Shown: piece by piece, positions 27,451 through 36,386 of the stretch
How positions within the stretch are numbered: position 1 is the first letter of the stretch
How the letters are laid out: each line of letters opens with the position of its first letter
Assembly: GCF_900188255.1 (NCBI RefSeq)
Contig: NZ_FZNS01000001.1
Span: 496,001-560,000 of the forward strand
Direction: 5' to 3'
Length of the DNA stretch: 64,000 nucleotides
Source: Hymenobacter mucosus
Lineage (GTDB): Bacteria; Bacteroidota; Bacteroidia; Cytophagales; Hymenobacteraceae
The notes under the pieces: generated by a model
Told to the model about the DNA's origin: nothing
Databases searched by the model: none
Seen by the model: the letters and a program-made list of their open reading frames with translations, nothing else
Made by a program: the position numbers and the translations under genes

Positions 27451-27531
27451 ATGGTATTACTTTATCCAATTATTAGCTGCACGTATTCTTATCGTCTTAT
27501 ACCTGGCTGTGCTGCTGTTGTAGAGAACTAG
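27451..27531 (+). CDS. Possible 26-residue peptide downstream of the radical SAM gene
   Basis: An ATG-started frame of 26 codons ending in TAG, 32 bases after the radical SAM stop codon and before the terminator. The product is hydrophobic with two cysteines (MVLLYPIISC...PGCAAVVEN). It could be a short precursor peptide for the SPASM enzyme, but a frame this short is easily random and no ribosome-binding signal supports it. Confidence 0.15.
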   Translation: MVLLYPIISCTYSYRLIPGCAAVVEN

Positions 27532-27557
27532 TAAGCAACGCCATATGAATTGGAAAC

Positions 27558-27590
27558 AAAACAGCCGCTCCTGGTAGGAGCGGCTGTTTT
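27558..27590. terminator. Bidirectional rho-independent terminator
   Basis: Fourteen-base perfect stem aaaacagccgctcc/ggagcggctgtttt with a five-base loop, between the radical SAM gene and the convergent MoxR-like gene. Confidence 0.9.
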
Positions 27591-27618
27591 AGGTTAGTGA
27601 GTCGAGCCTTCGTAGTGC

Positions 27619-29145
27619 TTATTTGCGCTTACGCTTGCGCGACGATTGGTACTCGTCGTCATCGTCGTCATCGCCAAAGTTTGGCATGGTGAACATCGAC
27701 GACAGCAAGTCCTTGAACTGGGCTCCAGCCGTGAGGCGGTTGCGAGAAATCAGGCTATGCTCGGCCATACCGTGCAAAGCAAACTCCATCCAGAAGTGCA
27801 TGTTGTCCTTACTTAACTCACCGGGTACGCTCTGCTTCACCAAATCCTGCAAACCAGGCACTACGTCCAGCACCTTGCGGTAGTCGTCATCGGAAGCATC
27901 GTGCAGCAGGTCGATGGTGCGCGACCCAAACCAATCCTGTACGGGTTTGTATGGATTGGGCTTGTCGCGCTGCTTTTTGGTTTTCTCGGGGTCGGGGAAG
28001 TAGCTCAGGAACTGGGTGCGCAGAGCCTTGCCCATCAGCTTCTCGGCCACAATACCCGCGCCTTCTTGCTCACCTTCGTACACTAGCTCCACCTTGCCCG
28101 TTACGGCCGGTACAGCGCCCAAGAAGTCAGCAATGCGCACGTAAGTCTGTTTTTCGCCATTGATGAGAGCTCGGCGCTCAGCAGCAGCAATAACTTGCTC
28201 GTAGGCTGAAATAGTGAGACGAGCCGACACGCCCGACTTCGCATCAACGAACTCAGAGCCGCGGGCCTCAATAGCCACTTGTTCTACCAAGTCGTGTACT
28301 ACCTCATTGGTTGTCACCAAGCCGCGCTGCTCCTCCCGGATGCGCGCCTCTTGTTTGGTGATGCGCTTCCCGATTTCAATGCTCTTAGGATAGTGCGTGA
28401 TAATCTGAGCGTCAATCCGGTCCTTCAGTGGCGTTACAATGGAACCACGGTTGGTGTAGTCTTCGGGGTTAGCCGTGAAGACGAACTGGATATCGAGGGG
28501 CAAACGCACCTTGAAACCACGAATCTGGATGTCGCCTTCCTGCAGGATGTTAAACAATGATACCTGAATACGGGCCTGCAAGTCGGGTAGCTCGTTGATT
28601 ACAAAGATGCCCCGGTGGGCTCTCGGAATCAAGCCAAAGTGAATTACGCGCTCATCTGAATACGGCAGCTTCAAGGTAGCAGCCTTAATGGGGTCAGCAT
28701 CACCAATCAAGTCGGCCACCGACACGTCGGGAGTTGCCAGCTTTTCAGTGTAGCGGTCGTCGCGGTGCAACCAAGTAATGGGAGTGTCATCACCCTGCTC
28801 GGCCACGAGGTTACGCGCAAATACCGACAGGGGCTGCATAGGGTCATCGTTCAGCTCCGAGCCAGCTACCACGGGCACGTACTCGTCTAGCAGGCTTACC
28901 AGCAAGCGGGCAATGCGCGTTTTAGCTTGTCCACGCAAGCCGAGTAGGTTAATGTGGTGACCGGCCAAAATGGCCCGCTGCAATTCTGGAATAACGGTTT
29001 CCTCGTAGCCATAAATGCCAGGAAACACATCTTCTTTGCTTTGAAGCTTCTTAATCAAATTGTCGCGCAGCTCCTGCTTCACGGAGCGAGGCTGATAGCC
29101 GGATTGCTTCAGGGCACCGAGGGTGCGGATGTCAGGTTGAGTCAT
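27619..29145 (-). CDS. MoxR/Mg-chelatase-like AAA+ ATPase
   Basis: A 508-residue AAA+ ATPase of the MoxR/ChlI type. The Walker A motif is GLRGQAKT (69-76); the Walker B strand reads GIFVINELPD (179-188), with N-E rather than the usual D-E. Then come the QVSLFNILQEGDIQIRG block and sensor 1 FVFTANPEDYTNRG. The C-terminal 200 residues are helical and end in an aspartate run and a basic RKRKRK tail. Such ATPases work with vWA-domain partners as chaperone-like remodelling pairs; the vWA gene at 30282-31388 on the same strand is the likely partner. Between them lie a plus-strand gene and its terminator, so they are not a simple operon. Confidence 0.85.
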   Translation of the reverse strand: MTQPDIRTLGALKQSGYQPRSVKQELRDNLIKKLQSKEDVFPGIYGYEETVIPELQRAILAGHHINLLGLRGQAKTRIARLLVSLLDEYVPVVAGSELNDDPMQPLSVFARNLVAEQGDDTPITWLHRDDRYTEKLATPDVSVADLIGDADPIKAATLKLPYSDERVIHFGLIPRAHRGIFVINELPDLQARIQVSLFNILQEGDIQIRGFKVRLPLDIQFVFTANPEDYTNRGSIVTPLKDRIDAQIITHYPKSIEIGKRITKQEARIREEQRGLVTTNEVVHDLVEQVAIEARGSEFVDAKSGVSARLTISAYEQVIAAAERRALINGEKQTYVRIADFLGAVPAVTGKVELVYEGEQEGAGIVAEKLMGKALRTQFLSYFPDPEKTKKQRDKPNPYKPVQDWFGSRTIDLLHDASDDDYRKVLDVVPGLQDLVKQSVPGELSKDNMHFWMEFALHGMAEHSLISRNRLTAGAQFKDLLSSMFTMPNFGDDDDDDEYQSSRKRKRK

Positions 29146-29487
29146 ACGGGGAGTGGATTACCGGCTTGCCTACGTATCCGGGCTAGTAGCAGTCTGGTTC
29201 AGGCCGCCGGATTAGTAGTATAACTAGTAAGCCGGGCGGTTGGTTCGGGCAAAATAAAGTATGCTACCGGAAAGATTAAGGTTGTTGATGCCGGGCGTGG
29301 GCAGTTTGGTATCTGTCTGCCCCACGCGGTTGATTCAATATGGCGCGTAGTTCACAACTTGCGGCCGGCTAATCTTTCCGCAAAGCGAAAAAGGCTATGA
29401 AGTAAGGAGGCTTTAAAAGTACGCTGCAAGCTTCAGCCGCTGGCAATAGTAAGCCGGCTACTGTTGTCCCTCTCATTTATTACCCGC
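29146..29487. other. Divergent intergenic region of 342 bases
   Basis: Separates the MoxR-like gene (minus) and the 2H phosphoesterase gene (plus). No promoter match, hairpin or small gene stood out. Confidence 0.4.
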
Positions 29488-30177
29488 ATGAGCCTACAAG
29501 ACCATTATGATGCAATGCGCACAACTGCCTTTTCTCATTTCATACAAGGCAAGGCGGAGCTCGACCCGTTACTTACTTCAGGGGAGGACACCCGCCGGGG
29601 CATTACGTTATTGGCTCGTCCGCCGGGGCATATCCTCGCTACCATTGAGCGCGTTTTAGCTGATTTTCAGAAGCTAGACCCTACTCAGTACTACTACCCT
29701 GCTTCTGACATCCACCTCACCATTCTGTCCATCATCTCCTGTCACAGCGGGTTCACTCTGTCGCAGGCTGACCCAACGGCCTACCAGGACTTAGTGCGCA
29801 CCGTTCTGCGTAAGGCCCGCCCGTTTACCGTTCGCTACACGGGGCTTACAGCATCGCCGGGGGGCATCATAGTCCAAGGGTTTCTGGAAGATGACAGCCT
29901 AGAAAAACTGCGTAGCAAGATTCGGATGGCCTTTCTTAGCTCTGGCTTACAACAATCCATAGACCAGCGCTACACTATCCAAACGGCGCACTCTACTGTT
30001 GTTCGCTTCATAGCGCCGCTCCCCCAGCCAGAGGGCCTTGTTACTGCCCTTCAGAACTACCGGTCCGTGCCTATTGGCTTATTTGAGGTAGACGCGCTTG
30101 AGTTGGTGTACAACGATTGGTACCAACGAGCGGCCAATACGGTACTGCTAGAACACTACTCGCTTACGCCCAACTAA
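29488..30177 (+). CDS. 2H phosphoesterase (2'-5' RNA ligase-like)
   Basis: A 229-residue protein with the two H-x-T motifs of the 2H phosphoesterase superfamily: HLTI (H76) in SDIHLTILSI and HSTV (H168) in QTAHSTVVRF, about 90 residues apart as expected. Family members act on 2'-5' or cyclic phosphodiester bonds in RNA or nucleotides. No signal peptide, so cytoplasmic. The ATG at 29488 is chosen over a TTG at 29464. It sits between a MoxR ATPase and a vWA gene on the opposite strand; a functional link is possible but not shown. Confidence 0.8.
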   Translation: MSLQDHYDAMRTTAFSHFIQGKAELDPLLTSGEDTRRGITLLARPPGHILATIERVLADFQKLDPTQYYYPASDIHLTILSIISCHSGFTLSQADPTAYQDLVRTVLRKARPFTVRYTGLTASPGGIIVQGFLEDDSLEKLRSKIRMAFLSSGLQQSIDQRYTIQTAHSTVVRFIAPLPQPEGLVTALQNYRSVPIGLFEVDALELVYNDWYQRAANTVLLEHYSLTPN

Positions 30178-30197
30178 GCAGCCTGAACGCGGGCGGG

Positions 30198-30257
30198 GCA
30201 TTATAAAAGCCGAGCTACCAAGGTAGTTATACCCTGGCGGCTCGGCTTTTATAATGC
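30198..30257. terminator. Long bidirectional terminator with nested hairpin
   Basis: Seventeen-base perfect stem gcattataaaagccgag (30198-30214) with its complement at 30241-30257, a 26-base loop that contains a smaller ctacc/ggtag hairpin. It lies between convergent genes ending at 30177 and 30282. Confidence 0.85.
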
Positions 30258-30281
30258 AGTTATCGTTTCCTACTGCCGGCG

Positions 30282-31388
30282 CTACACCGACTTGCGGCGG
30301 TTGCGCTTGTAGTCCTCGAAGATCAAGTGGCCTAGTCCTTTCAGACCGCTGTAGTAGGCTTTGCCTTGGTTTACTTCCGTAAATTCTTCCACAAACTGCT
30401 GCAAGTACGGGTCGGAGGCAATCATGAAGGTAGTGATGGGCACCTTAAGCCGGCGGGCCGCTGCCGCTAAGTTCAGCGTCTTGTTGACAACTTTGCGGTC
30501 GAGGCCAAAGCTATTTTTATAATACCCGTTGCCTTCTTTCAAGCAAGTAGGCTTACCATCCGTAATCATAAAAATCTGCTTGTTGGGCGTCTTGCGCTTG
30601 CGGAGCAGATCTAAGGCCAGTTCCAAACCAGCCACCGTATTGGTATGGTAGGGCCCTACCTGCAGGTAAGGCAGCTCTTTAACCTCAATCTGCCAAGCGT
30701 CGTTACCAAATACGATAACGTCGAGGAAGTCCTTGGGGTACTTCTGCTTCACTAGCTCCGACAGGGCCATGGCAACTTTTTTGGCCGGCGTAATGCGGTC
30801 CTCGCCGTACAGAATCATGGAGTGCGAAATGTCGATCATCAGCACCGTGCTGGTCTGCGACTTATGTTCATTTTCGCGTACTTCCAGGTCTCCCTCCGTC
30901 AGGATGAAGCTGTCGCCCTCCATGCCGTGGTTGAGCTGGGCGTTGCGAATAGACTCCGTCATCTGAATTTGGTCCAGGGAGTCGCCGAAGCGGAATTCCC
31001 GCATGTCGGTGCTCAGCTCGTCGCCCTGGCCGGTGTGGGGAGTGCGGTGATTGCCCTGGCCCGACTTCTTCAGCTTGCCAAAGATTTCTTCCAGCGCCGA
31101 GCGGCGAATGTTCTGCTCGCTTTTGGCCGTGATATTGAATGCACCCGGCTCCTGCGGGTCTTCATCGATATACCCTTTCTTCTTCAGGTCTTCAATGAAG
31201 TCGCCCATGCCGTACTCATTATCCGTAAGGCCGTGCTGCTTATCTAGCTCGTTTAGCCACGAAAGAGCCTCACTCACGTCGCCGCTGGTGATGGTGACGA
31301 GCTGCATGAATATCTTAAAAAGGGAGTCGAAGCCTTTCTCGGTCGACTCCTCGGGCGTAAAGTCCCGAAAACGAAAGCCTGCGGACAT
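30282..31388 (-). CDS. vWA domain protein, partner of MoxR-like ATPase
   Basis: A 368-residue protein with an N-terminal helical half (1-175, including a Gly/His-rich stretch GQGNHRTPHTGQG) and a von Willebrand A domain at about 180-360. The metal-ion-dependent adhesion site is complete: DISHS (186-190), a threonine near 249-251 (HTNT) and TDGKP (276-280). No membrane segment or signal peptide. Proteins of this CoxE/BatA-like type pair with MoxR ATPases. The likely partner is the ATPase at 27619-29145, downstream on the same strand but separated by a gene on the other strand and a terminator. Confidence 0.85.
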   Translation of the reverse strand: MSAGFRFRDFTPEESTEKGFDSLFKIFMQLVTITSGDVSEALSWLNELDKQHGLTDNEYGMGDFIEDLKKKGYIDEDPQEPGAFNITAKSEQNIRRSALEEIFGKLKKSGQGNHRTPHTGQGDELSTDMREFRFGDSLDQIQMTESIRNAQLNHGMEGDSFILTEGDLEVRENEHKSQTSTVLMIDISHSMILYGEDRITPAKKVAMALSELVKQKYPKDFLDVIVFGNDAWQIEVKELPYLQVGPYHTNTVAGLELALDLLRKRKTPNKQIFMITDGKPTCLKEGNGYYKNSFGLDRKVVNKTLNLAAAARRLKVPITTFMIASDPYLQQFVEEFTEVNQGKAYYSGLKGLGHLIFEDYKRNRRKSV

Positions 31389-31548
31389 AAATCAAGGGGA
31401 ATGAGTTACCAGAACAACGAGCAGCCGGGCAATGTTCGTTTTCCGCCGGGCCCACGGCGGTAATTGTGCGACTGTCTACCTAAGATAAGTTGTTTTCACT
31501 TTTTGGCTGCTGGGCTGTTATTCTCTAACCTCAACCTTACCTCCCCCA

Positions 31549-31830
31549 ATGAAAGCTATCTGGAACAACACTGTCGTGGCTGAGAGCAATGATACCGTGG
31601 TAGTAGAAAACAACCACTATTTTCCGGCCGATGCTATTAAGCACGAATACTTCGAGGACAGCATTGCAGGTACCACCTGCCCCTGGAAAGGCCGCGCCAG
31701 CTACTACTCCTTGCGCGTAAATGGCGAGCTGAACAAAGATGCCGCGTGGTTTTACCCCGAGCCAAAGGAAGCTGCTCAGCAAATCAAAGGCCGCGTGGCT
31801 TTCTGGAAAGGCGTACAAATTGTGCCGTAG
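31549..31830 (+). CDS. DUF427 domain protein
   Basis: A 93-residue protein that is almost wholly one DUF427 domain: MKAIWNNTVVAESNDTVVVENNHYFP opens it in family style (the first 20 residues are enough to recognise it), then CPWKGRASYYSLRV, AAWFYPEPKEAAQQIKGRVAFW. The fold is a small beta-rich cytoplasmic domain with unknown function. It lies 51 bases before a lipoprotein gene on the same strand. Confidence 0.92.
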   Translation: MKAIWNNTVVAESNDTVVVENNHYFPADAIKHEYFEDSIAGTTCPWKGRASYYSLRVNGELNKDAAWFYPEPKEAAQQIKGRVAFWKGVQIVP

Positions 31831-31881
31831 GCGGCTACAGAGCGGTTATTTGCGTATACTAGCGCATACGCTTCTTTCTAC

Positions 31882-32526
31882 ATGATACCCGCTTCTTTCC
31901 GCTTTCCGGCTGCAGCTACTGTTCTGCTAGCCCTGGCTGCCTGCGACACTACTCGCGACACCATCGTAACATCGTCTCCCTCCGTGGCACTACGCAGCGC
32001 CGAGTCGGGGCAGGTAGACACGGTCACCAGCTTCCGCCGCAGCTTCACCCAGGGGCCCACTCAATACCAAGTGCGCACCATTGGTGAGGGCAGCCTGCGG
32101 TTGCTTACCGTGCGCACTTTGCTAAACGGGCAGGAAATAGGTACGCTGCGCGACACCCTTGATGGAGAAGTGCAGGACGCTGCCCTGGCTTCCCTCAGCG
32201 GCCAAACTAACCCCGAGCTGTTGGTTTTTGTGCGTAGCGCCGGCAGTGGTTCCTATGGGTCGGTGTACGGGTATTGGTACGCCGAACAAGGCATGAACCG
32301 CTTGCCCGCACTGCCTGAGCTACCCGATCCGGCCGCTCAGGGGTACCAGGGCCAGGACACCTTCCGTATTGAGGGCAAGGAGCTCCTTCGCTCGTTTCCG
32401 GTGTACCGTCCAGCTGATGCCAACTGCTGCCCTTCGGGTGGACGGCGTACCGTTCGATATACCCTGCCCACCCGCGCCCGCGGGTTTCAGCAAGTACCAG
32501 CTACTAAGACTACTACGCGTTCCTGA
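31882..32526 (+). CDS. Lipoprotein, tandem paralogue A
   Basis: A 214-residue protein with a signal peptide ending in a lipobox (LALAACDTTR). Unrecognised family. It shares a layout with the next gene: CDTTR after the lipobox, an SFxRxxTQGxxxYxVxTxG segment, an asymmetric middle with a PELLVFV strand, and the block GYQGQDTFRIEGKELLRSFPVY near the C-terminus (represented here by GQDTF and RSFPV). Probably a periplasmic or outer-membrane-attached protein. The cysteine pair NCCPSGG near the end is absent in the paralogue. Confidence 0.7.
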   Translation: MIPASFRFPAAATVLLALAACDTTRDTIVTSSPSVALRSAESGQVDTVTSFRRSFTQGPTQYQVRTIGEGSLRLLTVRTLLNGQEIGTLRDTLDGEVQDAALASLSGQTNPELLVFVRSAGSGSYGSVYGYWYAEQGMNRLPALPELPDPAAQGYQGQDTFRIEGKELLRSFPVYRPADANCCPSGGRRTVRYTLPTRARGFQQVPATKTTTRS

Positions 32527-32731
32527 GCTACCAAGGGCCTTCTCCGGAATCTTTTGCACGCAGATGGGTTACAATATCCATTCAGGTATATTAATCAATA
32601 TGTAACAGGAAAAATACAACTCAATTCTGTTACTTGCGTTACCTACAGCTAGTCTCTCTCCCGGGACTTCGTAGTATGTACAACCCCGTGTAGTCTTACC
32701 TCGGCCCTTCCTAAAATTTCCCCTTTTCTAT

Positions 32732-33355
32732 ATGCTTACTTCTCAGCTTCACCGTCTCCTGCTTGCTTCCGGCATGATTGCAGCGCTGTCTGCCTGCGAC
32801 ACTACGCGTCCCGTAGCCAGCGAATCTTCTTCCGCCGATAATGTGTCGTCGCCTACCGTCGAGGCTTCAGATGTAAGCTTTGACCGGGAAGTAACGCAAG
32901 GCAACTATCGGTTCGCGGTTAAGACCTTTGGTTCACAGCCTCAGCGGATAGTTAGCATTCGTTCTTACCGCGGCGCTGCCCAAACTATCGACCCACTACG
33001 GGTTGACATTATGGGTGCCGTTACCAACGTAGCCTCTGGTGATTTGAACGGCAACGGCAAGCCTGAGCTCTATATCTTCACGGACAACAAGAACACCAAC
33101 GGCGGCCTGTACGCCTACGAGTTTGGCGAGCGGGGCTACACCCCCATCACTAACCCTGGTACACCGGCTGGGGCGGCAGGTGCTGGTTACAGCGGCCAAG
33201 ACACGTACCAGATCAGCGGCAATACGCTTACCCGTACGTTCCCCGTAACGCCGGCTGAAAATGCTACCACTCCCGCGGGCAACCGTACCGTAGAGTACAC
33301 GCTTGATCCTAGTGGCAAGCTAGTAATGAGCCGTTCTACCGATAGCCCTAACTAG
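32732..33355 (+). CDS. Lipoprotein, tandem paralogue B
   Basis: A 207-residue lipoprotein (lipobox IAALSACDTTR). Paralogue of the preceding gene, with the same CDTTR start, DREVTQGNYRFAVKTFG and YSGQDTYQISGNTLTRTFPV segments. The middle includes DLNGNGKPELYIFTD, which resembles an FG-GAP/VCBS-type calcium loop with D, N, N and E side chains. Function unknown; the shared C-terminal block may be the core domain. A terminator follows. Confidence 0.7.
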   Translation: MLTSQLHRLLLASGMIAALSACDTTRPVASESSSADNVSSPTVEASDVSFDREVTQGNYRFAVKTFGSQPQRIVSIRSYRGAAQTIDPLRVDIMGAVTNVASGDLNGNGKPELYIFTDNKNTNGGLYAYEFGERGYTPITNPGTPAGAAGAGYSGQDTYQISGNTLTRTFPVTPAENATTPAGNRTVEYTLDPSGKLVMSRSTDSPN

Positions 33356-33392
33356 TAACTCCATTACCCAATATCACTGCTGTAGCTTACAC

Positions 33393-33426
33393 AAAAGCCC
33401 CCGCTCCTTACGGTGCGGGGGCTTTT
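33393..33426. terminator. Bidirectional rho-independent terminator
   Basis: Twelve-base perfect stem aaaagcccccgc/gcgggggctttt with a ten-base loop, between the convergent lipoprotein and desaturase genes. Confidence 0.9.
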
Positions 33427-33457
33427 ATTTGGTATAACCTCCTGGATTGGTAGCTAT

Positions 33458-34435
33458 CTACTCAATCCACTTGAACTTGTATTCCAGCTTGGGCACCGGC
33501 ATCCGGTCGGCTACGCGGCGCAAGCGGTTTGGTAAGGCCGTAATGTAGTCGCGGGCTTTTTCGGCGGCGCCGTTCAGGCCCGTAATCTGCTCGATCTTCC
33601 AGTCCTTAATCAGCGTTTCCAGAATATCGGTGTAGTCTTGGCTGGTGTATACTCCCAAGCGCTGGGCGGCATCGGTGAAGTGGCCAAATGTTTTGCCCAT
33701 CTCTACGCCTAGCTCACGCATGTAGTGAGCGGGCATCACGATTTTCTTGCGCATCATGTCCTCGAAGGCCAACATCATTTCTGAAGGGTCTACTTCAAAG
33801 ATTTTCTCAACGAACGTCTTGTAGACACGAGCATGGCGGGTTTCGTCGCCGGCAATCATACCGCAAATTTTCGACAGCTGATCTTCCCCGGCTTTCCGGG
33901 CCAGTGTACCTACCCGGCGGTGCGAGAGGTTGGTAGCCATTTCCTGGTAGCTCGTGTACACGAATGCGCGGTAAGGGTCGTGAGCGGTACCCAGATCAAA
34001 ACCGTCGGCAATGAGATATTGAGTGCTCACCTCAAACTCGCGCATGTTTACGCGGCCCGAGAGGTAGAGGTACCGGTTGAGCAAGTCGCCGTGGCGGTTT
34101 TCTTCGGCCGACCAGCCCCGAATCCACTGCGCCCAGCCGTTGTCACGGTCCCGATTCAGGTCATCGAGTTCGTGAAACCAAGCTTCATAGTTGGGTAGAG
34201 CCTCCTCCGTAATCGTATCGCCAATGAGGACGGCCAGCAAATCGTAGCTGAGCTCTTTGGCGCGCTCACGCAGGATTTTCACCTCATCAAAAAACGTATC
34301 GACACGGGAATCGGGCAGAAAGTCAGATGGTTGCCAGCTGCCTTCCACGCTTTTTAGAAAGGTCCCAATGTTTTCTTTCACAAAAGACTCCATATGCTGG
34401 AGAACTTCTGCACGGGAGGTGACACTTGCAATCAT
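33458..34435 (-). CDS. Acyl-ACP desaturase, ferritin-like di-iron type
   Basis: Soluble di-iron enzyme that introduces a double bond into acyl chains bound to acyl carrier protein. The 325-residue product has the two E-x-x-H iron-binding motifs, EENRH (in WSAEENRHGDLLNRY) and DETRH (in GMIAGDETRHARVYKTF), each on a long helix. The TSYQEMATNLSHRR helix supplies another ligand between them. Length and motif spacing fit the plant-type stearoyl-ACP desaturase family (PF03405). The ATG at 34435 is chosen because it begins the family-like helix. It is isolated from other lipid genes. Confidence 0.92.
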   Translation of the reverse strand: MIASVTSRAEVLQHMESFVKENIGTFLKSVEGSWQPSDFLPDSRVDTFFDEVKILRERAKELSYDLLAVLIGDTITEEALPNYEAWFHELDDLNRDRDNGWAQWIRGWSAEENRHGDLLNRYLYLSGRVNMREFEVSTQYLIADGFDLGTAHDPYRAFVYTSYQEMATNLSHRRVGTLARKAGEDQLSKICGMIAGDETRHARVYKTFVEKIFEVDPSEMMLAFEDMMRKKIVMPAHYMRELGVEMGKTFGHFTDAAQRLGVYTSQDYTDILETLIKDWKIEQITGLNGAAEKARDYITALPNRLRRVADRMPVPKLEYKFKWIE

Positions 34436-34547
34436 GGCGGTGCGGAGTAGGGAAAAAGGAGAATTCTGGCTCAAATGTATGTATTCACTACCCCGCATTC
34501 CGCGAAATAAGTCCCAATACCCCCCTATAAAATTTTGGCCTTAGGAG

Positions 34548-36173
34548 CTATTTCACGTCTTCTACCCAAGCTTTATACGCCTGCGGGCCGACTTCAGGGG
34601 CGCGTTGCAACCGCACGTGGGGCTGCTGAGTTTGGCGCCGTAGAGCTAGCTGACGGTTAAGTAGCGCTGCCCCCTCCGGCGAAAGAACCCAAGCTACGTG
34701 GGGTTGCTCTGCCAAACGGCGCATACTAGTAGTAAAGTCACGCGTGTCCGTGAGGGCGTGGCGAAGCACGGGCTGCGACGGATCGAGGGTGGGCCAGCCG
34801 GCTATTCCTAACAAATGGCCCTGAGTTGGCACTAGATGCTCCTGGAAAGGCGAGGCCGATTTATACGTTTCCTCAACGATATCTGACACCAAGATGCCTC
34901 CTCGCACTTTACCAAAAAGTAGGCGCTGCCGCTCATGGTTGCGGCTTCTTTCAGCGCTGAGCACCACCCGCCGGTGGCTGGTTTTGTACGCGTAAGGTAC
35001 GGCAGCTACCAATAGCAGCACCAACAACAGCAGTGCCGACCGCAACGGAAAGCGGGCGGCGGGCTGCAGGCAGAAGATAAGGTTGCCGAGAACCCAGAAA
35101 TCCAGTACGGGGAGGGCGAGGCGGGGCGGCAGCTTCAACCCTACCCCCAGGCCTACTACAACAATTGCAAACGCCAGCTGTACTACCCAAAATACCCCCC
35201 GCGGCTGCCCACTCCGCCACGCAACCAGGCAGGTACCCACCAGCAGCAGCAACAACGGAAAATAGTCGCGCCCGAGTTGCAGTAGCAGGTTACGCAGCTT
35301 GGGCAGTGCCGTGTGCTCTACAAAGTAAGGCAAGTGAACGGGGGTAGCCCGGTTGAAAAAAGCCTCGTTGATAAGCGTGGAGTCGCCTACCATCCAGTGG
35401 TGCGTTAGGGCTAGCCCTAAGCTGTCGGGGGCAGATAGTGGGCGGGCGGGCGGGGCCGTGAGGTGGAAGTCGTTTAGGTTTGACTTCAGCACATCGAGGC
35501 GGCGGTACGTAGCGGCGGCATCAGAACGGGTGAAGGTAACAAGCAGCCCTGCTACCACTGCAAAGCCTGCCGCTGAGGCCAAGATGGGTACCGCCCGTCG
35601 CTGCGCTAACCACCAGGCACCAGGTGCCACGACCAGCAGCGCTAGTACGGCGGCGCTGGGTCGTATCAACCACGCCAGTGCGAAGGCCAGCAGCCCCAGA
35701 ATAGCAGCTTTCCGTCCAGGCGCTCGTTGCGCGGCATATAGCAAGCCAACGCCAGCGAGCAGCACGGGGATGCGCACGTAGCTAAACCAAAAGCCGTGCT
35801 CCAGCCACGCAACTTCAAACAACAGCGTGCTGCACACCAGCACCCAGCCCATAGACAGTCTGGTACTCAACACCTTATCGAGCACAGCAAACAATAGGAC
35901 GGTAGCAACTACCAGCAGGCCATAGAGCGTAAGCCCATACCACGGCACTGCGGGCGCCGTGGTGTAGAGCCAGGCCCAGAGTGCCGCGTAGCCATGAAAG
36001 TACAGGTGCAAGTCGGTGACGGGGGACGCCGCCGATACACCCCGCAGCAACGCCACAATCGTTAGGTCGTCGTTGGTTTCGTAGTAGCACCCCAGCAGCA
36101 GGCCATTACCCGCCAAGCATAGCAGCGGCAAGAGCAACATGATAAAACGACGGGCCCGGCCAGAAAAGGTCAT
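34548..36173 (-). CDS. Polytopic membrane protein, GT-C-like
   Basis: A 541-residue integral membrane protein with about ten or more helices. After the first helix is an acidic motif YETNDDLTIV (D35, D36), positioned like the catalytic aspartates of GT-C glycosyltransferases, and a second helix pair (PWYGLTLYGLL). The C-terminal 150 residues are soluble. No donor or acceptor is evident and sequence similarity to the two neighbouring GT-C genes is low. The ATG at 36173 is chosen because the upstream frame is unconserved and hydrophilic. It is divergent from the next gene. Confidence 0.6.
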   Translation of the reverse strand: MTFSGRARRFIMLLLPLLCLAGNGLLLGCYYETNDDLTIVALLRGVSAASPVTDLHLYFHGYAALWAWLYTTAPAVPWYGLTLYGLLVVATVLLFAVLDKVLSTRLSMGWVLVCSTLLFEVAWLEHGFWFSYVRIPVLLAGVGLLYAAQRAPGRKAAILGLLAFALAWLIRPSAAVLALLVVAPGAWWLAQRRAVPILASAAGFAVVAGLLVTFTRSDAAATYRRLDVLKSNLNDFHLTAPPARPLSAPDSLGLALTHHWMVGDSTLINEAFFNRATPVHLPYFVEHTALPKLRNLLLQLGRDYFPLLLLLVGTCLVAWRSGQPRGVFWVVQLAFAIVVVGLGVGLKLPPRLALPVLDFWVLGNLIFCLQPAARFPLRSALLLLVLLLVAAVPYAYKTSHRRVVLSAERSRNHERQRLLFGKVRGGILVSDIVEETYKSASPFQEHLVPTQGHLLGIAGWPTLDPSQPVLRHALTDTRDFTTSMRRLAEQPHVAWVLSPEGAALLNRQLALRRQTQQPHVRLQRAPEVGPQAYKAWVEDVK

Positions 36174-36373
36174 GCCGCAAGTTATTGTTTCTAGTACTTG
36201 CGCAGACGTAGCAGTGGCTTCTACTCCCCAGGAAAAGCTTACGCGTTTCGCTGAGTCGAATACTTTGCGCATTACTCTGGCCGTTCGATGGCCCGTTGCT
36301 ATTCCGCTGGCTTGTGAAATAGGAATGACTGCCCAGACCACAATTTGCATTTCGTCGACGCCGGTCCTGCCCG

Positions 36374-36381
36374 TAGCTTTG
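36374..36381 (+). promoter_or_regulatory. TAnnTTTG box immediately before the GT-C gene
   Basis: TAGCTTTG ends five bases ahead of the GTG start at 36387, an arrangement like that of aspartate kinase in this window; would give a leaderless message. Confidence 0.3.
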
Positions 36382-36386
36382 CCAAC

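Noticed and set aside
32568-32606. Imperfect inverted repeat gttac...gtaac between the two lipoprotein genes
   Set aside because: Arms are only five bases with an extra mismatch; not enough for an operator or terminator call.
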